A program made the translations under genes and the position numbers. The notes beneath the pieces were generated by a model that worked only from the letters and a program-made list of their open reading frames with translations, did no database searches and had not been told where the DNA came from. Below, piece by piece: positions 15,702 through 23,200 of a DNA stretch of 33,860 bases (position 1 is the first letter of the stretch; every line of letters begins with the position of its first letter). Origin of the DNA: Candidatus Hodarchaeota archaeon (GTDB lineage: Archaea; Asgardarchaeota; Heimdallarchaeia; Hodarchaeales; Hodarchaeaceae); contig JAEOTQ010000223.1 in assembly GCA_016839785.1 (NCBI GenBank), forward strand, positions 1 to 33,860. The letters are read 5' to 3'.

Positions 15702-18059
15702 TTAAATTCCAGTGAGAGCCTCGGAACGACCCTTAAGAACCACACTTGTCACTAAAATCGATATACTCTGGATTGTCATCAAAACAAGTCCGAGTACGGC
15801 CGCAAGAGGCGCTCCTAGCCCAATAAGCCCAGAATTATAGATATCATAAATTGTCCAAGTAGATGTAGCATATTGTCCCGGATCAGGAACAAATCCAACA
15901 AGTAGGATCGTTGTGCTTACTTCAGCCATACAATAAACAAGTGAAATTAGCCCACCCGCGAATAGGCTAATGGCAACCAGAGGTAATGTAATTTTGGTAA
16001 TGGTTTTTACTCTTCCAGCTCCTAAATTAAGCGAAGCTTCTTCTAATTGGATATCTGTTTGACTAATTCCCGCATAAGCTGAACGTACTGTAAATGGAAA
16101 CTTTCGGACAGTATAAGCTAGAATAAGTAAAAGGACAGGTGAGATTGCTGGGTTCATGGATAAATTAATCCCAGTCAATGTCTCAAAAACGAGGTCTATT
16201 AACCACATGGGGAAAGCAAAAATCTGTAATAGACTAAAGAGGGCATCTACGCCCGGAATACTCCCATCAAAAAGAATTCCTGGATTACTAAGTACATCAC
16301 CAAGATATGACATAAACACATCAAAAGTGGTAGGCTCTAGGAGGTTTATTGGGAATGGAAGGGTTTCTTGATAGAAGATGTAGAGATAACCAAATCCTAT
16401 GACAATACCAGGTATAGCTAAGGGTAAAGTAACAACTGTATCAAGGATTCCTTTTCCTGGAAATTCTTTACGTGCAAGGATATATGCAATCACACTCGCA
16501 ATAATCACAATTAAGAACGTAGCAAATACAGAGTACCAAAACATGTTAATAATGCTTGTAATTATTTGTGAATAAAGCCCACTAGAGATATCACCGCCTA
16601 ATCCGACTAAGGTCAGAAATGGATCAAATGTTATTGCATTGGTTCCAGGTTTAGTGATTGCAAATAATAAAGTACCTACATGGGGTATTAATGCAATTGG
16701 CATGAATACTAAGAAAAAGAGATAAATGAGTATCTTCTTGACCCAACTGGCGTCTTGAGCTCTAGGCTCACCAACACGCCCCTTACTAATCATGGCATAT
16801 CTCTTAAGTGAAACAAATTTTCGAATAATTAAGAAACCAATCATTGCTAGTATTACCATGAGTGTAGCTAATGCTGCTGCGACGGGATTAATGACGAAAA
16901 ACCCTTCAAGCGAGGGAATTTGTAAATTTTTCAAGACGTAAGTTGTCATATATTCAAAGGATAATGCTTGAGATAAACCTTCGAATATTAATGGTGTCCC
17001 AAGGTCCTCTAGAGAAAGAATAAAGGTAAGAATAGCTCCTGCTGCAATTCCAGGGGTAGCTAATGGCAAAGTGATTCTTCGTAGAAGAGTCAAACTATTA
17101 GCGCCCATATTTTCAGCTTGTTCTTCGAGAGAAGGATCAATATTGACTAAAGATGAATAAGAATTTAAATAGATTAAGGTGTAGAAATGTAGCGATTGAA
17201 CAAACACAATCCCTAGATTTCCCCCAAAAACGATTTTGAGATTAAATAAAGGAAAGAATATTGTCTCATTTATTATTCCATTAATTCCTAAGAACTTATC
17301 AAAACCAATCGTACCAACAAATGGAGGGATGATTAAAGGTAGAAGCATTATAGAGCGTAAGAATGTTTTTCCTGCGAATTTGTATCTCGCCATTACTAGT
17401 GCCAGACCTGCTCCAATTATCAGTGAAAGCAAGGTGGTAGCCGTTGCTATAAATAAGGAGTTACCAATTGCTCCTAAATCAGGCCCCTGTAGTATCCACT
17501 TGGTACCTATTACTCCTGGAAAATTGGGGTTCTGTTCAAACAAAGGCTCTGCAAAAATCATCTCTGAGAATCCTGCATCGGAGTTGAATGCCCGGCCTCC
17601 CCATAATTCTGCTCTTGTGAATACAGTTAAATAATCCTCTCCAAAATATATCATAAAAATCACTAAAAACCCAATAATCCAGATAGAAGTCAATAAGAGT
17701 TTGATTCTACGGTTAGTAATGAGTAAGTACAAGGGTGATCTTTCTCTGATGTCATTTTGTTCTGTGACCAGTTCTATCTGAGCTTTTTTGTATCTTCGGG
17801 AGATTAACTGGTAGATAATGTAAGGGATTAGAAGATAGAGAATCGTCATTAGAAAAATTAGAAAATTCTCTGAATCAGAGCGTAAATCCAGTGAATTTTG
17901 TAAAGAAGCCAATAGAATCAAGATAACAGGGAGAATTAGAAATAAGCCAAAAAATACGTAAGCAAAAATCACAAATCCTACGGTGAGTTTATCAATTCGT
18001 TTAAAGCGTTCTTTAATAGTTTCTTTCTGAATTTCGACTGTTCCGTCAACTGTAACCAT
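15702..18059 (-). CDS. ABC transporter permease, fused double-domain (iron/organophosphate class, FbpB/AfuB-like)
   Basis: This 785-residue polytopic protein carries two binding-protein-dependent permease domains in one chain. Three membrane helices (about 28-150) come first. Domain 1 (about 200-440) contains the EAA loop EEQAENMGANSLTLLRRITL, and domain 2 (about 495-775) contains EEASLNLGAGRVKTITKITL; both loops contact the ATPase. Fused permeases of this size are typical of the FbpB/AfuB/ThiP group importing ferric iron, thiamine or sugar phosphates. The ATG at 18059 is preceded by its own TATA-like element at about 18083-18092. With the binding protein and ATPase upstream on the same strand it forms a complete importer. 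Confidence 0.92.
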   Translation of the reverse strand: MVTVDGTVEIQKETIKERFKRIDKLTVGFVIFAYVFFGLFLILPVILILLASLQNSLDLRSDSENFLIFLMTILYLLIPYIIYQLISRRYKKAQIELVTEQNDIRERSPLYLLITNRRIKLLLTSIWIIGFLVIFMIYFGEDYLTVFTRAELWGGRAFNSDAGFSEMIFAEPLFEQNPNFPGVIGTKWILQGPDLGAIGNSLFIATATTLLSLIIGAGLALVMARYKFAGKTFLRSIMLLPLIIPPFVGTIGFDKFLGINGIINETIFFPLFNLKIVFGGNLGIVFVQSLHFYTLIYLNSYSSLVNIDPSLEEQAENMGANSLTLLRRITLPLATPGIAAGAILTFILSLEDLGTPLIFEGLSQALSFEYMTTYVLKNLQIPSLEGFFVINPVAAALATLMVILAMIGFLIIRKFVSLKRYAMISKGRVGEPRAQDASWVKKILIYLFFLVFMPIALIPHVGTLLFAITKPGTNAITFDPFLTLVGLGGDISSGLYSQIITSIINMFWYSVFATFLIVIIASVIAYILARKEFPGKGILDTVVTLPLAIPGIVIGFGYLYIFYQETLPFPINLLEPTTFDVFMSYLGDVLSNPGILFDGSIPGVDALFSLLQIFAFPMWLIDLVFETLTGINLSMNPAISPVLLLILAYTVRKFPFTVRSAYAGISQTDIQLEEASLNLGAGRVKTITKITLPLVAISLFAGGLISLVYCMAEVSTTILLVGFVPDPGQYATSTWTIYDIYNSGLIGLGAPLAAVLGLVLMTIQSISILVTSVVLKGRSEALTGI

Positions 18060-18082
18060 AATTTGGCACCTTATAGTAGGTT

Positions 18083-18092
18083 TTGTTATATT
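18083..18092 (-). promoter_or_regulatory. Candidate TATA box of the ABC permease gene
   Basis: The minus strand reads GGAATATAAC about 25-33 nt before ATG 18059, which would give an almost leaderless mRNA. It lies downstream of the binding-protein terminator. Confidence 0.35.
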
Positions 18093-18246
18093 CCAAATTG
18101 TTGCTTTTCAAGTTTTCTATTGTCTTATGGATTCAGTCTCAGGATAAAATCCTGTTCGTGAAACTCAAAGAAGAGAGAAATTATTAGAGGAAATCCAGAT
18201 ATAAATTCATAGATACCGATCTACAAAAAGAATATTATCCGTACTG

Positions 18247-18292
18247 TAAAAAAAAAAGAATAGAAGAGAAAATAATTGATTACAGAGTAATC
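18247..18292 (-). terminator. Intrinsic terminator after the binding-protein gene
   Basis: GATTAC and GTAATC arms (18278-18292) form a hairpin 2 nt after the TGA stop at 18295-18297. Downstream comes a pyrimidine-rich stretch and then a run of ten or more T on the minus strand (about 18247-18257). Confidence 0.5.
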
Positions 18293-18294
18293 TC

Positions 18295-20394
18295 TCATTT
18301 CTTTCGTTTCTTCTCGAAGATAACCAAGATAGCAAGGAATGGAATGACTGAAAATATCATGAAGCCTGGTGCGGGTTCATATGTAGATGTTGGTATAACA
18401 GCTGCCTCATTAAATATTGTAATGGTATCCTCCAGAATAACTGAATTTCCTGAATCGTATCCAACAATCGCTATTACTTTGTGTTCACCATTAGGCAGTA
18501 GAGTAGTATTTAACGCCTCTGAAAAACTAGCTAGACTTGCGGTTACTTTGGAAGACCAGAGTATCTTATCAAGAGTCGAGAAGATATAGAATTGGACAAA
18601 GCTGGGTGTGAAATCCGCGTCACTTCCAATACTTCCATCGAGACTTGACATATTACCAACAGTTCCACTAGGTACAGTAATTGAATAAGTTGGTGGTGAT
18701 TTTTGTGCGTTCGCTTGAAAATTCACATAATTCAATTTTTCGGTTCCCATATATTCTGTTGCAATTGTCATCAGGCTATGTGGTCCGTTTGCAAGAGTGG
18801 TTGTTGGAATGTCAATTGTAAACGGCGTACTGTTATCGGTGGAAGTGTATACTCCATCCAGATAGAAATCAACTTCTTTTGTCGAATAGAGGTATGTATA
18901 GTCAGCGTAATCAACAATCGTCATATTTACGGTAGTATCAGCTAGTAAAACCTCATCTGTAGAGACTCCTGAAATATCTGCTGTATAAGGTGAAAAGTAT
19001 TCTCCTTCATCATTGTCATCATTTGCTTCGACTCCTGCTTGTGTTTTTGCTGCGGTATAACGTGCTTTTGCCTCACTCAACCACGTTGCTTGTATTTGAT
19101 CAATTGAAAATGGATTCGCCAAGTAAGCGTTCTGGTAGTCAATACATTCCTCAGGTGTTATTGATGGGGTTGCCATCGCTCTTACTACAGACCTGAATTC
19201 AGCTGTTGATATACTACCTTTCCTAAGATAGTCTATTAACGTACTCCACGTATCTACGAGTTCATTGTGGGCGTCATTAATCGTGGATTCGAAGTAGAAT
19301 GTAAAGGCGTCGTAATTTGCTACCGCTTCAGTTTCATTAAAAGGAATACCGACGTTATTAAGCGCATTATTATAAGCTGCTTCAAGATCAGGCCGAGGAT
19401 TACCATGGCTTGCTGCATAAGCAAAAGAGTCAGCTCGAATAGGTAATCTGTTGAAACGTTTGTCTAACCACAAAGCTTGGCCTTCTTGAGAGAGAACAAA
19501 ATTTATGAAAGCTTGGGTTTCATCAAGATCATCACAAGTTGATGCTAGTGCAATTGGATCACCATTGATAATGGATTGTCCTTCGGGGAGAACATATTCA
19601 CAATTTGGATTTTCTGTCATTGCTTGATAGCCATAAAAATCAATAGTCATGGCTGCAGCTTGAGGACCAGTGATTACTGAATCACGAGTAGGTCCGGATT
19701 CACCTGTCATCTTGGAGTTGCCCCCCATCATGGTCATTAGTTGCCATCCCATATCCCACCCAAATGCTTGGGTGATAATTTGATACGCTCGAGTATTACT
19801 CGTAGTTTCAGGGGCATTACCCATAGCAACGGCAAATTGTGTACGTCCAAGGAACCAATCAGGACTTGCAAGATCTTGCCAAGTACGGGGCATGGGGAGA
19901 CCATATTTATCCATATTCGCATGATTAACGGTATATCCGAACGATGATAGCGCTGAAGCGACCCAGAGGTAATCTTCATTTGTGTCTTTCAGATTCATGG
20001 GTACTCCTGCGATATTTGCTGGAATTTCATTATCGATTCGATTTATTAAATCAGTGTCACTTACAGGCTTCAATAGTCCTTCATTTGCAATAATCGAGAA
20101 CACTGTAGGTCCACCACCCCAACAAAAATCAATAGTATAGGTTGTACTTTGTATTGCCTTTGCCCAACCAGCATTTGTTGTAATTTCTAACCAAGTGATA
20201 TCTACATCAAGTTCTGGATTAGCAGTTCTAAATGCATCTTCAAAAGCATTGTACATTGCTGAATCATGCCTTGTAATCGCTGTTAGCGTTACAGCCGCCT
20301 CTTTTGCCTGAGGTTTCGCTGTTACTGGAGCTAATGTCAGAAAAAACATAGCTAATATCAGCATTGGAAATAATAAATTTCGTTTAGGTTTCAT
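18295..20394 (-). CDS. ABC transporter substrate-binding protein with Ig-like domains and C-terminal membrane anchor
   Basis: From ATG 20394 the protein has 699 residues. The frame opens earlier at TTG 20478, but the signal peptide MKPKRNLLFPMLILAMFFL starts at this ATG. After cleavage near TAKPQA comes a family 1/AfuA-like solute-binding domain (about 30-450; VTLTAITRHDSAMYNAFEDA, FCWGGGPTVFSI, FINFVLSQEGQALW). Two Ig-like segments follow (about 485-670). The tail is PAPGFMIFSVIPFLAILVIF then EKKRKK, so anchoring is C-terminal rather than by a lipobox Cys. The ligand is not readable; related families bind ferric iron, polyamines, aminophosphonates or sugar phosphates. It is flanked by its ATPase and permease genes. 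Confidence 0.88.
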   Translation of the reverse strand: MKPKRNLLFPMLILAMFFLTLAPVTAKPQAKEAAVTLTAITRHDSAMYNAFEDAFRTANPELDVDITWLEITTNAGWAKAIQSTTYTIDFCWGGGPTVFSIIANEGLLKPVSDTDLINRIDNEIPANIAGVPMNLKDTNEDYLWVASALSSFGYTVNHANMDKYGLPMPRTWQDLASPDWFLGRTQFAVAMGNAPETTSNTRAYQIITQAFGWDMGWQLMTMMGGNSKMTGESGPTRDSVITGPQAAAMTIDFYGYQAMTENPNCEYVLPEGQSIINGDPIALASTCDDLDETQAFINFVLSQEGQALWLDKRFNRLPIRADSFAYAASHGNPRPDLEAAYNNALNNVGIPFNETEAVANYDAFTFYFESTINDAHNELVDTWSTLIDYLRKGSISTAEFRSVVRAMATPSITPEECIDYQNAYLANPFSIDQIQATWLSEAKARYTAAKTQAGVEANDDNDEGEYFSPYTADISGVSTDEVLLADTTVNMTIVDYADYTYLYSTKEVDFYLDGVYTSTDNSTPFTIDIPTTTLANGPHSLMTIATEYMGTEKLNYVNFQANAQKSPPTYSITVPSGTVGNMSSLDGSIGSDADFTPSFVQFYIFSTLDKILWSSKVTASLASFSEALNTTLLPNGEHKVIAIVGYDSGNSVILEDTITIFNEAAVIPTSTYEPAPGFMIFSVIPFLAILVIFEKKRKK

Positions 20395-20598
20395 ATTCTT
20401 CAAACATCCATAAGTTGGTGTCGGAATAATATAAACTTTGGATGCTTTTATTTTTTTGTTACAAATCGGTGTATACAAAGAAATGTCTTCTATGTTAAGA
20501 AATTTGATTTGGTAAACTTAGAAAACTCATTTTGCAGAAAATAATCATTAAAAGCTGTTAAACGTTTTCAAGAGTGGGTTTTTTTTTAAAACAAATAT

Positions 20599-20623
20599 AT
20601 TCCCCTCCCCCCGAGAAAGGAAT
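20599..20623 (-). terminator. G-rich intercistronic hairpin between ABC ATPase and binding-protein genes
   Basis: In the minus-strand RNA, arms AUUCCUUUCUC and GGGAGGGGAAU pair over 11 positions (three G-U) around a GGG loop. The hairpin begins 5 nt after the ATPase stop, and an ATATTTGTTTT tract follows. It may terminate or attenuate the ATPase transcript or protect its 3' end. Confidence 0.45.
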
Positions 20624-20628
20624 TTCAA

Positions 20629-21723
20629 TCAAAGATTTTCAGGACCAAAAGAATAAAGTAATTCAGGATCGACATGGATAAAGATTTCTTGATTTCTCTT
20701 CAATGGTATTTTTTGATCAAAACGATGGATAACTACCTCATTTTTATCTGGTAAAGCAGCTACAATTCTTTCAAATGTCCCAAAGTACATTATTGACCTA
20801 ATTTTTGCCTTTATTTGATTAAGACTTGAATTTTGAGATCCAGAAACCTCCATCATTTCAGGTCTGACTACGACGGTAGCTATTTGGCCAGTATTAACTC
20901 CTTTTCCATATTTTGAGGTTAGCATATGTCGTTCATCACTTCTGGCATCTTTCATTTCAAGAAGAATTTCTCCATTCTGGACAGAGCTAACATTCATATT
21001 GAAAGTATTTGCCTCACCAATGAAGGTTGCTACAAAAGCATTCTCCGGATTTTCCCAGATATTACGGGGACTTCCGATCTGTCTCAGGAATCCTCGATCA
21101 AGAACTGCAATAATATCAGATATTGAAAGCGCCTCCGCTTGGTCGTGGGTAACATAGATTGCTGTTAAATTCAATTCTTTGACAAGTTCTCTAATTTTTC
21201 TTCTGGATTCCACTCTCAGTTTAGCATCAAGATTAGATAATGGTTCATCAAGGAGTAGTATATCTGGATTAACCACTAAAGCTCGTGCCAAAGCAACTCG
21301 TTGTTGTTGGCCTCCCGATAACTCATTAGGCATTCTTTTTTCATAATCCTCCATCCGAACTGACCCTAATGCTTCTTTAACAAGATTTTCTCTTTCTTCT
21401 ATCGGAACTCGTTTGATTTGTAAACCAAATTCTATATTTTTGAAGACAGACATATGTGGCCAAATGGCGTAGTTCTGGAAACACATTGCAGTATTTCTAT
21501 CTTGTGGAGGAAGGTAGGTAACGTCCCTATCACCAAATAAAATTCTTCCTTTTTCAGGAATGTTAAATCCAGCTATCGTACGCAATATAGTTGATTTTCC
21601 GCACCCTGAAGGACCTAGGAGTGTAAGAATTTCTCCCTCTTCAACCGTAAAGGATACGTCATTAACTGCAACGACTTCTCCATCAAATATTTTAGTTAGA
21701 TTTTCTACTTTGACTTCAACCAA
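20629..21723 (-). CDS. ABC transporter ATPase with TOBE domain (FbpC/PotA/MalK class)
   Basis: This 364-residue cytoplasmic ATPase has Walker A GPSGCGKST (about 37-45), Q-loop in CFQNYAIWPHM (about 81-91), signature LSGGQQQR (about 134-141), Walker B DILLLDEPLSNLD (about 153-165) and H-loop VTHDQAEAL (about 188-196). The C-terminal region (about 240-360) is a TOBE-type regulatory domain. All catalytic elements are intact. It should energise the fused permease downstream. The start is TTG 21723: no ATG or GTG exists between it and the in-frame stop at 21748-21750. Confidence 0.95.
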   Translation of the reverse strand: MVEVKVENLTKIFDGEVVAVNDVSFTVEEGEILTLLGPSGCGKSTILRTIAGFNIPEKGRILFGDRDVTYLPPQDRNTAMCFQNYAIWPHMSVFKNIEFGLQIKRVPIEERENLVKEALGSVRMEDYEKRMPNELSGGQQQRVALARALVVNPDILLLDEPLSNLDAKLRVESRRKIRELVKELNLTAIYVTHDQAEALSISDIIAVLDRGFLRQIGSPRNIWENPENAFVATFIGEANTFNMNVSSVQNGEILLEMKDARSDERHMLTSKYGKGVNTGQIATVVVRPEMMEVSGSQNSSLNQIKAKIRSIMYFGTFERIVAALPDKNEVVIHRFDQKIPLKRNQEIFIHVDPELLYSFGPENL

Positions 21724-21767
21724 AAGATTTCGCCTTCTTTGCCATATTCAGCTCTTTAAACTGATTT

Positions 21768-21780
21768 TGCATATATTATG
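21768..21780 (-). promoter_or_regulatory. Candidate TATA box of the ABC ATPase gene
   Basis: The minus strand reads CCATAATATATGC, about 45-57 nt before TTG 21723. That predicts a leader of about 25 nt. Confidence 0.35.
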
Positions 21781-21935
21781 GGGGTGAGATAAAAATCTTT
21801 TCGATGATTGAATTTATCTGATAGCAGGTAATCATAAGAGAGATTTTATTCAAAAAATAAATTCTTTACCTACCGCCCAAGTATTTCTTCTTAGAACACG
21901 AATTTTAATAAGAGCTCGATGCTATATAATAAAAA

Positions 21936-21973
21936 AGGGGAAAGGATTGGTAAATATGATGGATTGAATCATT
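21936..21973 (-). terminator. Candidate terminator after the NHL gene
   Basis: A short stem, ATGAT/ATCAT (21957-21973), overlaps the stop-codon region. On the minus strand it is followed by CCTTTCCCCTTTTTT. The stem is weak; the T-tract is the better evidence. Confidence 0.3.
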
Positions 21974-23084
21974 TATTCTTTTTTACATTTTTACCAACCA
22001 TATATGAGAACACGATTAATGAGATAAGTACTGGTGCAAATGAAAAGCTTGGAGATGTACTTACCGTAGTATCTTCAGTCGTAGTGGTTAATTCTACTGC
22101 TGGAGGTAATGCAGTCAAAACTTCCATTACTTCTGTCCAGTTGAAAACTTGGACCCGATAATTGCCTTGATCAGCAACGACTAACCGCTGGTTTGTATGA
22201 TCAAATGCTAGACCATCAGGTGAATTAAAATAACCAGAAGCACTTCCAAAAGATCCGAACGATTGGAAAAACGTGAGATTCGTGAAAAAAACGGAAATTC
22301 TTCCCGCACCTTCATCATTCAGGATAATATTGCCATCAGAATCCAAAACGATCCCTTCGGGATCATCTAGAATTTTCCCAGGACCCGTATTCCCGAATTC
22401 CGTGAGTAGTGTAAACGATAAATAATCGAAAATCACTATTTTGTGCGCTGCTTCAGAAGCAACAAGAATTCTAGAGTTGGACTCATCGATTAGAATAGAT
22501 TCAGGTGCACCCAGTGATGATGCTCCAAATTCAGTTATAAATGATCCATTTCGATGGAAAAGCAGTACCGTATTCCTTTGGGTATCTACAACAAATATCC
22601 GATTTTCACTATCGGTAGCGATTCCTTGTGGTTCTTGGAATTCTCCACTGTTTGATCCTTTTGCACCAAATTCATGAATTTGAGTTCCATTTGGATCAAG
22701 AATGCGAATTTTTGCCCCAAACATGTCAATGACACAAATTTCCCCTAAGGAATTAATAGCAACCCCCTGAACCTCATTCTGCGATACATCGGAAAATCCA
22801 GTTAGATTTTTAACATAATTTCCATCCTTATCAAATACTTGGATTCGTAAATTCAAAGTATCGCCCACATATATGGTTCCATCACTAGAAACCGCCACAC
22901 CGTCAGGTTCGTCAAACTGCTCGACCTGATTACCTTGCGTACCTCCAATAATAAAAATTGGTTGGATTATTGGGGAAACTATAGATGTAGGATGGCCAAA
23001 TGTCGGAAATGAAGAATAGCTAAGGACTAATCCAACAACTAAGATAATAAACATGAGTTTTACATGATTCTTTTGTGATTTCAT
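21969..23084 (-). CDS. Secreted NHL-repeat beta-propeller, C-terminally anchored
   Basis: From ATG 23084 the protein has 371 residues. A GTG at 23132 is in frame, but the best TATA box (about 23104-23115) lies inside that extension, so ATG with a leaderless or near-leaderless mRNA is preferred. A signal peptide (VKLMFIILVVGLVLSYSSF) is followed by about six NHL blades with repeats such as FDEPDGVAVSSDGTIYVGDT, FQEPQGIATDSENRIFVVDT, LDDPEGIVLDSDGNIILNDE and FNSPDGLAFDHTNQRLVVAD. The tail has a Thr-rich linker, one helix and KNVKKNK. NHL propellers bind proteins, glycans or nucleic acids, or act as lyases; no catalytic residues can be assigned here. Confidence 0.85.
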   Translation of the reverse strand: MKSQKNHVKLMFIILVVGLVLSYSSFPTFGHPTSIVSPIIQPIFIIGGTQGNQVEQFDEPDGVAVSSDGTIYVGDTLNLRIQVFDKDGNYVKNLTGFSDVSQNEVQGVAINSLGEICVIDMFGAKIRILDPNGTQIHEFGAKGSNSGEFQEPQGIATDSENRIFVVDTQRNTVLLFHRNGSFITEFGASSLGAPESILIDESNSRILVASEAAHKIVIFDYLSFTLLTEFGNTGPGKILDDPEGIVLDSDGNIILNDEGAGRISVFFTNLTFFQSFGSFGSASGYFNSPDGLAFDHTNQRLVVADQGNYRVQVFNWTEVMEVLTALPPAVELTTTTEDTTVSTSPSFSFAPVLISLIVFSYMVGKNVKKNK

Positions 23085-23103
23085 ATGAAAATTAAGAAAT
23101 CCA

Positions 23104-23115
23104 AATTTATAAATT
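23104..23115 (-). promoter_or_regulatory. TATA box of the NHL gene
   Basis: The minus strand reads AATTTATAAATT, a strong archaeal TATA element 20-31 nt before ATG 23084. It decides the start: an upstream GTG would lie before the promoter. Confidence 0.5.
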
Positions 23116-23171
23116 TTTCTTACCGATTTCACTGCAGAATTACCTGATAAGAAAAATCAAAATTTTAGAAA

Positions 23172-23200
23172 AAAAAGGAGAGGGAAGTAATATTACTTCC
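23172..23200 (-). terminator. Perfect palindrome over the stop codon with T-tract
   Basis: GGAAGTAATATTACTTCC (23183-23200) is a perfect 18-bp palindrome containing the last Lys codon and the TAA stop of the 23193-25145 gene. CTCTCC and an eight-base T run follow on the minus strand. Confidence 0.55.

Noticed and set aside
17236..17634. 132-codon open frame on the plus strand
   Set aside because: It lies wholly antisense to the ABC permease, whose domains are unmistakable; the frame mirrors hydrophobic codons.
20395..20478. Extended N-terminus of the ABC binding protein from TTG 20478
   Set aside because: It would put 28 residues before a complete signal peptide; ATG 20394 gives a normal one.
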